Shown: positions 39,340-51,119 of the stretch, piece by piece | Layout of the letters: every line of letters begins with the position of its first letter | Position numbering within the stretch: position 1 is the stretch's first letter | Source: Casuarius casuarius | Lineage: Eukaryota > Chordata > Aves > Casuariiformes > Casuariidae | Direction: 5' to 3' | Assembly (NCBI GenBank): GCA_003342895.1 | Contig: PTFA01000028.1 | Span: forward strand, 4,863,914 to 4,927,913 | Length of the DNA stretch: 64,000 nt | Notes under the pieces: generated by a model | The model's input: the letters and a program-made list of their open reading frames with translations, nothing else | Told to the model about the DNA's origin: nothing | Databases searched by the model: none | Position numbers and translations under genes: made by a program

Positions 39340-39870
39340 GATAAAACCTGAGAGGAACTTCCTTAATTCTCACGTCAGCGCTTGCAGCGCAGGATCCCAT
39401 TAATGCAGCCCTCTCCCCGCTGCTGTTCTGTGCCCTAGTTTGCAGTCAGTTCATTCTGCACTGATGTATATTTCATTGCCCAAGGCTTAATTTTGATTTA
39501 TTGTCCATCCATAAATTAGAAAAATATGCTCTGGAATTCCATCCCGCTGAAAAGCTGTGCCTGATGTCAGGGGACTGGGTGATATTTAAGATGTCAGAAA
39601 TACATATTGGATTAGTGTGCTTTGTTTCCCCACAACAGCAGGTGTTTAATCATAGCTGATGGCTGAAGTTAAATGCATTAGGACAGGATCAGCCAAGAAG
39701 ATGGAGTTTTTCTAAACCATACAAACTCCAGATAAATAACTCAAAACTAATTGTGTGTCCACATCTTAGATACATTTTTATTTATTTTAATACATTAAAC
39801 AATGAAAATAGCCCCTGGCACTTAACTCCCCATTTAAGATCTGTACAGATCTTTGATGCTAATGAGTGAG
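39340..39870. promoter_or_regulatory. Conserved-looking block ending in an 18-bp palindrome
   Basis: Non-repetitive sequence with TAAT-type cores at many points. At 39836-39853 a perfect 18-bp palindrome centred on TGTACA is followed at once by CTTTGATGCTAATGAG, which reads as a SOX/TCF-like core next to a POU-like ATGCTAAT. Enhancer function is inferred from these motifs and texture. Confidence 0.35.
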
Positions 39871-40079
39871 TGGCTTTTGCAGAGTATTACACCATTCTTT
39901 CTTGGCCCTTCAGTGGTTTAAGATATTTTCAAAAGGAGAGATAATTGTGTAAGACAGAAAAAGGGGTAAAGCAGCTATCGAGACAGTGCATGGCTTTTTG
40001 AAGTTGGGGGTTATTCTCCTGGAAAATTCAAAATGTGAATATTAAAAAAAAATTGCTATAACAGCAACCTCAATAATAT

Positions 40080-40430
40080 AGAGCACATTCTGCCACCACG
40101 GGCTCTCTTGAATTTTCTTTTTCTGCTGCTGAGTTTTTGTTTGCTGTGGTTAAGCTTGCTGCTCTGTTTATGTTAATGAGAACTCTCTGTGTATAGAAAA
40201 ATGATCAGGCCTGGTCTTGAGCAATTTAGCTGGAGGCCGAAGAGAAGACGCTTAGGAGAGCAAACATTTTCAAGGTCAACCGGTGAACTGTAACAAGCCA
40301 GTGAGATTCATGGCGAGAATTGTATATTTTGACACAACAGCGATTTGATTAAAAGAGAAAGTAATGGGTTTAAACAGTCGCTATGAGGATGTAGCCAGAC
40401 TTTGTTAGCTTTTCGCAAATTACTTAACAG
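40080..40430. promoter_or_regulatory. Conserved-looking non-coding block
   Basis: Balanced, non-repetitive sequence with GTTAATGAG, AGCAATTTAGC, TTTGACACAACAGCGATTTGATTAAAAG and similar cores. It resembles vertebrate conserved non-coding DNA. No open frame of interest crosses it. Untested by alignment. Confidence 0.3.
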
Positions 40431-40714
40431 AGCAGTGATGGAACTGGAAATAGGGCTGTTTTGTGTAAGGTAAAGAAAAGAGGGTTACATTTGAAATAGC
40501 AATAATAAAGGATGTTAATGTTTGGTGTTGGGGTATTTTACTTCATTCACCTTGCAATGATTTCTAGGAAGTTTAGAACATTATAAAGGTCATAGACAGC
40601 TACAATAAAGCTGACGCATTTTGAGTTTTCTGATATTCAAACTATGGTTGTTCTCTACCACATTTTTAAAAACTTCAGCATTCCATAAATAAACAATACT
40701 CTAAACATATAGGA

Positions 40715-40905
40715 CCTTTCTCACAGAGCTCTCGAGCCACTCTGAAGGGCAGGCAATGGCAGGTATCGCTCACCTCCTATGATGTGCAGAGAAACTGAGG
40801 CAGCGGGGCTAACCAGGTTGCTTTGACCTGTGCAAAAAGAGTGACTCAGAAGGGAAAGCATGGTATAGGGCCCCCATTTCCCAGGCTTCAGATTTATGGC
40901 CTGAT
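40715..40905 (-). mobile_element. Degenerate MIR-type SINE relic, reverse orientation
   Basis: Plus-strand landmarks of a reversed MIR: ACCTCCTATGATGTGCAGAG, AGAAACTGAGGCAG near 40790, GGGGCTAACCAGGTTGC (decayed 'AGGTTAAGTGACTTGC' box) and GAGTGACTCAGAAGG (decayed 'GGTCACACAGC' box). Confidence 0.5.
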
Positions 40906-40919
40906 ACAGTATGATACTT

Positions 40920-42930
40920 AAGCATGATCTTATAGTCTCACATCTAATTACTCACATTTAAAGTTAGGCGCAGCCTTCAGAACTTGCTGTATCTGCATCC
41001 TAGCTACAGCGAGAATGCAGCCCCAGAGAGAGAGGCTTATTACGCGTGCCTCTCTTGCCTTCCTGTCGTAAAGATAGTTTTAACAGAATCTTGAAACCAT
41101 ACTCCGAACTTAACACTTTCTCTCAAAACAAACTGAACTTTAAGTTTAGGAAGTAAGAGCACTTTCCCCAGAAGAAACCCTCTTCCATTGGAAGCTTCCA
41201 CATGATGGCTTGAGGTGTCAAAGCAGAGACTTTTCAAAGTCTGAACCTCAGGCAGAACTGTAGAGATTTTATATGCTAACACTATTATGAGACTGGATGG
41301 TTTGAAATTAGAGGTGCAGTGAGTGTCCACCAGAGATTCGTACTCCAACAAAAAATTACCCTTTCATTTACCCATTAGGCCTGTGTCTACTGTTGTTGTT
41401 CACCTTGCTTCTTTGCACACACAGAGGTTGTGTGACAGCCTGAAGATAGTTCTGCTTAAAAACAACACAGTTGCTTTAAAAAAAAGACACTAAACAGAGA
41501 AATTCCTGATAATGATATAAGACCGCTGCTTCACAACGGCAGAAGCCTGAGCAGGTGCTGGAGCCTTCCCAGACAGGCAGACTGGAAGAAAGGACAGGGA
41601 ACCAGAAATGATTGAACATAACTGTAAACACTGGAGTCATTATTTCTCTAGCTATATTCTGTATTTCATAAATCATTTGTTTAAGAAAATTTGTGATCTT
41701 TTCTTGATGTGAATTGTTTAAGCTTCCAGTTTTCAGGGCTTATCATAAAGCTATGAGGTGAAGCTTCATGGTTGTTTTAAACCAATCTCAGATCACACTG
41801 CCACCAAAAAGGGGCAGCCCTGACCTGCTGAGTACCTTGTGCCAGTACTAGCTAGTGTGGGACCACAGAGAGAGTCAAACCAGTTCTCTAACCTGGTTGA
41901 AAGTGAATTTTTTTTCACTTGGTCAGTGAGTCAGCTGGGTCATTGAGCTGATCCAGTTTGCCAGGTGAGTACATGATCACTACCAGCTACCTTAGGAAAG
42001 GGGTGGTAGCTGGTGGTGGGAAAGAGGGCAGGACTAGAGACCAACATGCTGAGCACGGACCGGCTCTTCTAACATTACCTTTGAGTTTTGTTCTGACACT
42101 ACAGCCCTGTTTCAAGATTTGTTCTTTTTTTTAAATGCCCAAGAAAGAGATGAGGAAAACAGGCCAAAGATTAAGACCTGGATGAGACTTATCAAGTAAT
42201 ATGACTTGGGTTTGCTCTAAACCTGTCTGTTTAGAATTAGTGTGATGTTGTAGCAGTCCTCAGCAGTCATGATTTGCTAATAAATTCCCTCTGTACTAAG
42301 GTTGAATGACGTGAAACTCATACTGCTTGCAAGGATGCTGTAGAGAGAGAAGATGGTTTTTATTGTGAGGAAATATAAATATTATATTCTCAATCCTGGG
42401 CCATTTATTCAGCCAAAAATTCCCTTGAATCACTCCCAAAAAGTAAGAGTCTGAAGATATGGCCCTAATGCAGATTTCCTTGGAGTGTAAGAGAATGTCT
42501 TTCACAACTTAATGCACAATTGATTTTTAACCTAAGGAGTGGTAATTCTGATTGGACACTGATAGACAAAGGCTGATGGGAAACCATGTTTAAAAATATA
42601 TAAGTATTAAATCTTGGCTCATCTCTAGGGAAAAATTCAATTTCTCTAGGGAAAAAAATAACAGCAATAAAACTGAATACCAGTAAGATATGTCCAAGGA
42701 AGAATCTAGCCTATTCCTCTTTGTAAAAAGCAAACTACATCCAGCTTCACTTCATTTTCACATTCAACCTTTTCCAAGTTAACACCAGCTGAAATAGCTT
42801 CCATCTAATAAGTCTTTTAACATATATATCCCAGAATATTCTACCCCTTAGAAGATGTGACAGTTTCTTGCAGTTGCCACCAATCTGAAAAACATTTTTC
42901 AGAGGGAGATTTTGGTTTGAAGAGGGTATT
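40920..42930. other. Non-coding DNA, no gene recognised
   Basis: Mixed composition. One splice-flanked 38-nt segment ends at 41963 (CCAG/GTGAGTA), but all three frames contain stops. No repeat family identified. Confidence 0.4.
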
Positions 42931-42939
42931 TATCAGGAG

Positions 42940-43125
42940 TCACAGTTCCTGAGTTCTCAGTTCTTCCACTGACTCTGTGTGTAACCTTGAATGAGTCACG
43001 GCACTTCCATTTCCATCTCCGAGCAAAGGGTAGCATACCTACCTATCCCTCAGGGGCCTTGTATGTCTTAATCAATCAATAGTTTTATGGCATTTTGAGA
43101 TCCACAGATAATTAGAGATTCTACG
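42940..43125 (+). mobile_element. MIR-type SINE relic
   Basis: The clearest MIR here. In forward order: CCACTGACTCTGTGTGTAACC, TTGAATGAGTCACGGCACTTCC, ATCTCCGAGCAAAGGGTAGCAT, CCTACCTATCCCTCAGGG, then TCTTAATCAATCAATAG and CATTTTGAGATCC. These match the boxes 'GTGTGACCTTGGGCAAGTCAC', 'CATCTGTAAAATGGGGATAAT', 'ACCTCACAGGG' and the 'CTTTGAGATCC' tail. Confidence 0.72.
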
Positions 43126-43434
43126 TCAATAAAACATGAGTATTCTTGTACACAGCTCAAGCTCTTTTCTTCTTTCCTAGTGTCATGTTAACTCCAATGA
43201 AACCAAGGAACGTCTGTGCATGTTTTTAACGTACACCGAAAGAAAAAACTTACTAAAAAGAAAACAAATGAGACTCCCAAATATTTCTCTGGATTATCTA
43301 AAATGTCCTAGGAAGGAAAATAGAAATTCTGATGAGCTCTGACCTCTAACTCCACCTGTGCAGTTGTGATAACAGAAGGGAAGTGGCTTATCATTTTCAA
43401 AAGGAAGCACAGAAAGTTGGACCATGCTGGAAGT

Positions 43435-43450
43435 CTAACCCTAACCCTAA
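43435..43450. repeat. Short interstitial telomere-like repeat
   Basis: CTAACCCTAACCCTAA gives just over two and a half telomeric hexamer units. At this length it is probably coincidental or a degraded interstitial telomeric sequence. Confidence 0.6.
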
Positions 43451-43459
43451 ATGTGACTG

Positions 43460-45950
43460 AACAGGGTCTCAGGGACACTGTCAATTAAATTCCCCCAAAT
43501 AGTAGTATCATGCCCATTTCTTTGGGGCGACTATACAGGGAGGGTCTCACACTGTTTGTGTGGTCAGACACTATGTGTCTCAGTGAGATCTATAATTACA
43601 TGATAAATGATATTGTGGTCCGCTATGTTTCCACTTGCCCTAGCAATAAATCATCAGGACATTGAAATGTCCTAGGTTTTTCTGCTACTAGGCCTGCTTC
43701 TGCTTTCATGTACGTGGCAGAACTTTGAACTCTGAATTTTCTCATCTGCATCAGATACTTTAAATTTCATATGCAAGCAAGAAGGCCAAGGTTTTATAGG
43801 CAAAATTACCCAGGCACTTTTTATCCCCTGGAATTCTTACTTAATACTTTGCGTTGTAGAGCCAGCGTGGAACAGTGGCCCTGGAGAGCCCACAGAGCAA
43901 GCAAGCAAAGCGTGTCTGACTGGGCATACGTCATATTGTATCATAACGCCACACTGAGCTATAACTGAAAATACTCATCAAAAAGCCAAAAAATTATCAG
44001 AGTTTTTCCTTTCTGGAGTCCTATCCATCTGGAGACTGCACCAGCAATCTTTGTTTCCAAAGTAAAAGAGAATCTGGATCCCAGCCGAGCTGAGCTGATA
44101 AAAGTCAAATCGTCATTCTGGCCTTAAGCAAAACAATGTTCTTTATAGTTAACTGAGCAATTTCTCTATTTAGAATGACTGAGTTTAATAACAATAACAA
44201 TGGCAGTAATAAAGTCATGTCTATTATTCCAGATTGAAGATAAAGAAATGACTGCAGATAATGAAAAGTAAGACGTATATTTTTTCTCTATCGGCTTGAA
44301 AATTATAGTAATAATGAGCTGTTTAAATTATCAAAGGAAGCTCATCACTTTCTGGATATGCTTCTAGTCACATTTACAAGCTTCTAAATGTTTAATAACT
44401 AATTGGTCTTTCATGTTTTCTAGTGGCACAAATGCTTCTTTAAACTTTATTTTAAGCTGTTCCTGCTGGTACAGACATGGCAACACTGAGATTAGGCAGT
44501 TCACAAATATGTGTATCACCCATTCCAAAATGCAAGTGCCTTAAATACACTCCCCTCAGCAAAGCCAATTAGGATAATCACATGCTTGGGGCTTCTGTTG
44601 CTGCAGCTCCTTCCAAACCTTTCCTTTTGATATTGCTGCCTTTGCCATTCCCAGGAGCACCAGAAAAGGTACAGCATGGTATTTCTGCTTTGCTTTTCAA
44701 CACCCTGTAGAGACTTGAGCTTTGGTACACAAAACACATGGCTCTAGTCTTGCAGGACAACAAATCAGCAGGATAGACTTAAACAATTTCTATTGATAGT
44801 TAATCCATTTATTAATTTAAAAATACCAAACAGACTCAAAGCTTTAATGATTTTAAATTTAATTTATTATTTGTTCTCTAGTTGCCTTTATCTAAATATA
44901 TGGCCATTTTGTTAGTCCTATATTTTTTAGTAGGGTCTTTGTTCCACCAAACTTTTGCTGACTACAAGCATAGACTACAAGAAACTCTGCAGCAGGTTAT
45001 TTGTCCATTTTCAAATCATGCATGTAGCAGAATGCACTCAGCCTGATGGCTGCAAATCTTTCAAAACTTCAGCTGGAATCAGATGAAATTTGCCTACTTT
45101 GAGAGATTAGTCATAAGCGCAAAACTCAGATCAAATTTATAGATGTTGCAAGTAGTAAACTTGAGCCAAAGATGTAGTTTTGAACAGAAAACTCACATTA
45201 TTACATTTTGATAAAAAAAAAAGAAATCAAGCTAAATCTTTGAAGGCTGGAGAGTGATTTTGCCTGATTTTTCCCGTCTAAAATGTTGCAAATTCTGATG
45301 TGTTATGGCTGGATTTGGGGTTGGGTTTGTTACTGCTCTTTAGAACAGAGATTCAAATGATCTAAGGGAATGAAAAACCCTGCAAACAGAAAAAATTAAT
45401 CAATTTAAAAACATAATATTTTATGCACCTTTGGTTTTACCTGTCAGAGCATAACAATTTCAAAGGAGTATTTATGGTCATTCAACTAAAAATTACAGAG
45501 AAAACACTCTCCTCTGCCCCCACCCCACTGCTGTTTCTTACCCCAGCTGCAATGAGTGATACCCCTAATTATTTCCTCGATACACTTCACAAAGCCAGCC
45601 CTCATTCCCAAGCTCCATGGGGAGGAGGAGTGTGTTTTTTCCCAGGGCTAGGCGGCTCTCCAGTAAGCTGGAAATGGAGGGGTCAGTGAGGAGCACAGAT
45701 CAGACTATGGAGTGAGACTATCACCTATATCTCCTCCTTGTTCTTGGAGATTTTATTAATCAAACCTAGAACTTCTGTGCTGCACAAATGCGAAGGTATA
45801 GCCCCCACACACCTACTTTATCAAGAAAACATATTAGATTCATCTATCTGCGCTTAGAATATGGAGCTTATCAAAGGACCACATCTCCCTTCTAACTTTA
45901 TAATGGTGGTTTTAATTTCTACAATTCCATTTTAAGTGCATATTGTGAAG
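43460..45950. other. Non-coding DNA, no gene recognised
   Basis: AT-rich. A 35-nt segment at 44233-44267 has acceptor- and donor-like flanks and one open frame (IEDKEMTADNE), too short to weigh. No repeat family identified. Confidence 0.4.
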
Positions 45951-45954
45951 AGCC

Positions 45955-46335
45955 TCAAGCACAGATGAGGGCAAAAGGGTTGGTCAGAGACATGGTATGG
46001 CTGCCACACAAAGACATTTCAGCTTGGAAAAGAGACAACTTGAAGGGGAAGGCAACGGAGACAAAATCAGGAAAGCTATGGGACTGACGAATACAGAATG
46101 AAAACTGGGCTCAGCCGATTAGACCAGGCCGTAGGTTTGAAACAAAGCACTTTGTCACAGAGCATGAAAATAAACTGCAAACAAGCTGTTGGGGAGGCCA
46201 AAAATATTTAAAAGGGAATTAGACACATTCAGGAAGGACAGAGCTACCAAAAGCTATTACATAGTGCGGTTCCAACACAGCTCGGAAAGCCCCTACATGG
46301 CTGATTGCCCTAAAGAAGAGGAATCGCAATACTTG
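45955..46335 (+). mobile_element. CR1 LINE 3' region, degenerate
   Basis: Ordered matches to the distal coding/3' UTR part of CR1: TTTCAGCTTGGAAAAGAGACAACT near 46017, a purine-rich 'gaggggagacatgat' equivalent, a GTTTGAAACAAAGCACTTTGTCACAGAG region near 46135, then AATATTTAAAAGGGAATTAGACACATTCAGG near 46204 and GGACAGAGCTACCAAAAGCTATTACAT. CR1 is the dominant LINE of birds and other sauropsids. This copy is a 5'-truncated, heavily mutated tail with no open frame. Confidence 0.68.
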
Positions 46336-46559
46336 CCCTTAAGCTTTCCACAAGCAGCTGCTTCTGGCCACTGTAGGAGAGTAAACTACACTAGACAGAT
46401 CTTTCATACAGTTCTTCTCATGTGTTTTATATTAGCTAAACTAATTTAGTATATAAACTGAAAATATCCCTAATCTGCAAAGATTACAATCCTCCTGAAC
46501 CAAATCAATTGTTGGAGCTCAGAGCAAGCCCTTGCAAAATGGCAAAAAGGCCTGCAAAC

Positions 46560-46770
46560 CTGCTGCCACGCGCCCGTGATGTGCTGCTCTCCCCCAGGCC
46601 ACGGGAGCAGAGAGGAGCTCTGCTCCTGCCCCTCAGGCAAACAGGTACAGGTGGCCACTGCCACCGCCCCGCGCGCGCGGAGCAGGAGGACCGTGCCCTG
46701 CGTACCGGGACTCGCTCGTCCTTCAGGGCCGGTCTCCCTGCAGCCCTTCCAGCCCCACCGTAAACCTGAT
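46560..46770. promoter_or_regulatory. Small CpG-rich patch
   Basis: GC-rich segment with CGCGCGCGCGG at 46669-46680 and other scattered CpGs. Overlapping open frames on both strands of 84-118 codons are typical of such composition and are not taken as genes. Confidence 0.45.
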
Positions 46771-46779
46771 TTGCTGTCC

Positions 46780-47500
46780 CATGGATGCTGTCCTTCTCCT
46801 TTTAACCTCAGGGCTAGCAGGATCACTAGGGAAGAGTAACGATTTACACAGCATGGACGTCCGGCCTTGGACGCTTTTTTAACTCTAGGATCAACATTGC
46901 ACTATCAACTTGCATTACAGCTCTTCATAGGGAAGAAATAAACCTTTGGTCAGAAGGACACTTGCAGAAGTCTGACTGGGGACTAATGCTCTTCAACGGG
47001 CCTGAAAGTCATCCTGCCCGAGGCAAAGGTTTGCTTATATGTACAGTCTTTTTCTTGGCAAAATACTTCACATAAGTAACTTTATGGAAGAGTAGTGAGT
47101 ACTACTGCTGCCTATTGCTCTCCTTCTCCTTTCCTTGGTGTTAATTATCCTTCCTAGGGCCAAATACATCCCGAAAGAGGGAATGCATTTGACTCAGTCA
47201 CGTGCCCCTCCCAGATGGGCCCCATGCCCTCGGCGGCGGTGGTGGTGGCGGCAAGGCAGGAGAGGTGGTAACCCAGGCCTGGGCTCTGCAAGGCGGGGTG
47301 ACATGAAGGGGCACGTGGCCACGGAGCCCATGGCTCAGTGCTGCTGCTTTCTCCTTATTTATGTTTTTTATCATTACTCGGTTCAGCCACACACGGCAAA
47401 TTGTGTTTAATAAATTAGCCTAATGGATTCCGCAAGTGGTTTGTGAGCGGGGTGCTTCCTCTGGTTAAGGAAAACATTTATATTCTCTCTCCCTTCGCTT
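46780..47500. other. Transition to CpG-rich DNA
   Basis: AT-rich to 47.2 kb, then a short GGC/GGT triplet run at about 47232-47253. The 47400-47510 part is conserved-looking, with TAATAAATTAGCCTAATGG. No gene recognised. Confidence 0.35.
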
Positions 47501-47524
47501 TTCTTGGCGACGAGGGTAAGCAGA

Positions 47525-47551
47525 GGGCAGGGGCTGGGGGGAGGCGGGGGG
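47525..47551 (+). other. Canonical G-quadruplex motif
   Basis: Four G runs (3, 4, 6 and 6 bases at 47525, 47530, 47536 and 47546) are separated by loops of 2, 2 and 4 bases, meeting the G3+N1-7 rule on the plus strand. Confidence 0.8.
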
Positions 47552-47640
47552 ACGGCCGTGCCGCGGGGCCGGGAGAGGCTCCCCGAGGGGCGGCGCGGGA
47601 GCCCGGCCCGGGCCCTTTGTTTCGCGCGGCACTGCCGGGC

Positions 47641-47770
47641 AGCCCAGGCCCGCGGTACCCACCACGGCTCGGCTGGCGCCGCGCGGCCCCCTCCTCTGCC
47701 CGGGCAGCCCGGGGCCGCGGTACCCACCAGGGCTGGCGCCGCGCGGCCCCCTCCCCTGCCCGGCGCTGCA
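47641..47770. repeat. Two-copy 60-65-bp GC-rich tandem repeat
   Basis: The unit containing GCGGTACCCACCA, GGCTGGCGCCGCGCGG and CCCCTCC occurs at about 47641-47704 and 47705-47765. The second copy has a 5-bp deletion after CCACC and a few substitutions. It is a minisatellite-like doubling inside the CpG island. Confidence 0.8.
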
Positions 47771-47784
47771 CGCTAAACTCTTCC

Positions 47785-48070
47785 AGAGGGGCCTCTTTAA
47801 CAGCTCCCCGTGAAATAATAATTCATTATGTCACTAGGAGGGAAGAAAGGGAGTGTAAGTGTCTTGATGGGATTAGCGGAAACCCCCGCAGAGATGATTT
47901 AGGAGCCGTGATAATTCATTTAATAGGGGCCTGGGGTAAATTGCTAGACAGGGAAATGTAACTGAACCAGCTTAGAAAGGGCGCATTACAGGTCTGTATA
48001 TGATAACTGGCTTCATTAGCAATATTTAAGAGATTTCATTTAAGAATGAGTCATAAAATGCAGAACTATT
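47785..48070. promoter_or_regulatory. Conserved-looking block beside the CpG island
   Basis: The 10-mer ATAATTCATT occurs at 47818-47827 and again at 47911-47920, with TTTAATAGG, AAATTGCTAG and TTCATTAGCAATA nearby, giving clustered homeodomain-type cores. TCACTAGGAGGG at 47831-47842 partly matches a CTCF core. The texture strongly suggests constraint, but that is untested. Confidence 0.4.
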
Positions 48071-48639
48071 TCATCCACCTGGTTTGGTGGCCTTTAGCTT
48101 TACTCCGTCTGAATATTAAATTGGGAATGGCACTACAGCAACACATTTTGGAAACCGTTCTTTTGGCTGTTATTTGTATGGTTGGTTTAGCTTCTCGTTT
48201 GTTAACCTTTTCAAATGAGAATCACGGAAAATGGATAACTGTACAACCAGAGCTCAGGGAGATTAGGCAAGCTCTGATGGCTGAGAAGAGACGGTGGCAA
48301 AACTTGGTGAAAAGTCCAGGTTCCTGTTACTGTAAACACACTGGTCCAGCAAGAGTCAGCAAATGGCAAATAATTTCTGCAAAGGCTGGGAAGCGAGCCC
48401 CTCTCGCACTGAAAAGAGGGCTGAGTACAGCTGATCGTGCAACAGCTTGGATGGGTGGAACAACGCGGGCGCCGCAGCCAGCAGCAGGGCTCTGGGAAGC
48501 GTACCGTTCTGCACAGCGTGGCCCAAGTTTGCCTCGCCTCCTATTGCCAGCAAGTGCTGGTTTCGGTTTTGGAACAGAGAAGGTACTTATATATGTCCGT
48601 TTGCTCCCACTTAGCAACATTTTAAATGGGTAATCCTGG

Positions 48640-51060
48640 AAAAATTCTAGCGAGGCCTGATTTTTTTAAAAATGTGGCCCAAACAACTAACTAGAGATTC
48701 CTACTCGGCATGTTTGGTAAATATTAAAAATTAGAGGAGGTTAGAGACATAACGAACCACATTCTGTACAGCCTTGCAGCTTCATTAACTCCCCCGGTGG
48801 GGTTGTGGGATGTGAACAATGGCAGAATTTGGCTTGGCATTTGTGTGGTTTGGATACGTGTGTGATGATGTTCGTTATTCATGGGAAAGGATTTGTTCAG
48901 GATAGGAGCTATTATAAAGTGTTTTGTTTATCCTTATTGTGCTCTTACGCTTGTCAAGGAAAATTTTGGTAATATTTGTCACCAGCAATTTTAAGTTACA
49001 AATACTGGCTTTTTAGAATCATTCTTCAAAACATGAATTTAAGCCTTTGACTGTGCCCTTGGATGCATTTTAGGGCACAAGCTTCACTTCAAGATTTGAG
49101 CAAATGTTTATCAAATACCAAAACGTGGGTCATAAGCACATGAGCTTTTTCAATACACCTTTTTTATTTATCACTTGTTCATTGTTTTTATCACTGAAAA
49201 CAAAAGAATTGTACTCACAAGGAAATGCTGGCAAAAAATTATTAAAGCATTTCCGTCATAAATGTGTGCTTATTCTTCTTCTGAAACATCAAAATGAAAC
49301 AGTGATATTTTAACATCACTGTATTAGAGTAGAGCACTAGATTAGAGTGAGATCTACTGATCATATTTTATCTGGGGATGTTGCTAGCTGAATTGTACTG
49401 CAATTCACTGTGCAAGCTATTTTCATAGAAAAACAAGTAACGGTGTTCTTTTTAGCCCTCACACAAAGTCTGCATATATTAATAAATTCTTTTAATCAAA
49501 AAGACAAGTAATTGTACATAAAATGATGCTAGTACACATGTAGGGTCCTACTCTTACTAAAGGATGAACCAGATTTTCTTTAGATTATTAAAATTTAGTA
49601 AAACCTCCTGTTCTCTCTGCGTACTACACAAAGCCTGGTGATATTACTGCTCTTTTTTTCTAACTTTGAAATCCCACAGTAAAGAGGTTGTAGTTTTTAT
49701 AATATTGTAAACCATTTTGAAATATGGCAAGTAGTATCTTTTCCAAATATAGCTAAAGATATTAATAACCACGACTGTCAATTGTAGGAATAAGACAAGT
49801 GTTTTAATAAATCTTCACTAATACTCCATACAAATATAAAAGAATGACTAGCTTTCTCTCAGGCCCTTTCCCTAGTGACCACTGCCTGTTATGACTTTGA
49901 GTGATTCCCTCTAATGGAAGACAGCCAATACTGTCCATTATTCCAGATGGTCAGCTCTGCTGCAAAGTTCTGCTAGCGGTTCTCAGCATTCAGAAATATC
50001 TCGCCAGCATTTTTTGTCTTTCCAGGAAAATCCAGTCCAAGATCAGCCATCTATTAGCTGGTGGATAAAATCTGGAATATCACACCTACTTGCAACAAAA
50101 TCCATTTTGATATTCGTGTTAGAAAGTGTACAGTGGTTTCCTGCTCAGCCCATATTAAAAGAAAGTCAAAACAGACCAACAGCTCTATAATAGCCAGTAA
50201 GTAATACATTAATCACTTGCTGCTGCACAGCTACGAGGTGACAGGGAAAAATATAAGCAGACTTTGTGGGCACATTCTGAACTGGTTTGTACCTGCACAA
50301 TAATCCTGTCCATTTCAGCGGTTTGCACAAAACCCAGCCAGGATTTGGTCCAATATCTTCCTGGAAGAATGCACTGCTTTTTCATGTACCATAGACATTT
50401 GACATGCTATGTCCTGATTTCTATAAAAAGCAATTCAAATCATGCAAATATTTCATGGTCTAATCAACAGAAAGTACATAAGTACCGGCCTGTGCATGCA
50501 ATTTAGCAAAGTTCAACTAATTTTTCAGTTAGTAGATAATGGCTGGGTATTATAAAGTAATGCTCATCACTTCACCCAAGCAGCATCTGCTTATTGCTGT
50601 ACTCTGTTAATACAAAGAGGCATTAGCAGACACTTGTAAATTTTCCTGTGTACAGCTTACATAAAAACTAATGACAACAACAACAAATGACAACAACAGC
50701 TCCCCTTAAAAGACACTGCACCTAGAATAAATATTGTAGGTGTCCTTGGGGACAAATATTTCAAACACTTAGAAATCTTTCTGGTATGCATTCTAGCATC
50801 ATGTCATCCAGAAAAGGATGCTACAAAAGTGGACTTAGACATTGCTTACATAATTTTCTGTAATGGGAAGTCTGCAATGCTGCATGTCTGGCTTGAAAAT
50901 CAAAATGATTCGTTTAATTCTGCAAACCCAAGATAGTTCTAGTAAACAGACACCAGTGGTTTTGACACTGAGTTACGTGAAATTGCTCCAGATTTTTACC
51001 CTGGCACAAGAATACCAATTGGACCAATAACGGTGCATTTCATTGCAATAATATCCATAC
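48640..51060. other. AT-rich non-coding DNA, no gene recognised
   Basis: Contains a CAACAA-type low-complexity tract near 50.67 kb and a possibly conserved patch at 49.9-50.1 kb. Short chance open frames only. Confidence 0.4.
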
Positions 51061-51072
51061 ATCAGGCTGCTG

Positions 51073-51107
51073 ATATGCGCATACGTACTTTTTACGTATG
51101 CGCATAT
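51073..51107. repeat. Perfect 15-bp inverted repeat with 5-nt loop
   Basis: ATATGCGCATACGTA (51073-51087) is followed by CTTTT and the exact reverse complement (51093-51107). Both arms are alternating purine-pyrimidine, so the site could form a hairpin/cruciform or Z-DNA. No flanking repeat identifies it as a transposon. Confidence 0.9.
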
Positions 51108-51119
51108 ACGTATGTTTAA

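Larger units (their letters stand above)
47515..47780. promoter_or_regulatory. Dense CpG island
   Basis: By hand count about 35 CpGs lie in about 255 bases, with GC well above 75 percent. Conserved-looking AT-rich DNA lies on both sides. It holds a G-quadruplex motif, a two-copy 60-65-bp tandem repeat and several GCGCGC runs. Islands of this density usually mark promoters or developmental regulatory hubs. A TSS is not visible. Overlapping open frames of 66-172 codons on both strands are products of the base composition. Confidence 0.75.

Noticed and set aside
41926..41963. 38-nt splice-flanked segment ending CCAG/GTGAGTA
   Set aside because: Stops occur in all three frames and the acceptor is poor.
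43435..43450. Interstitial telomere as a fusion scar
   Set aside because: Fewer than three hexamer units; too short to support chromosome fusion or telomere repair.
48046..48633. 195-codon plus-strand open frame, the longest in the window
   Set aside because: No domain, no recognisable homology, it begins in conserved-looking non-coding DNA, and minus-strand frames overlap it. Length alone is within reach of chance in a moderately GC-rich stretch.
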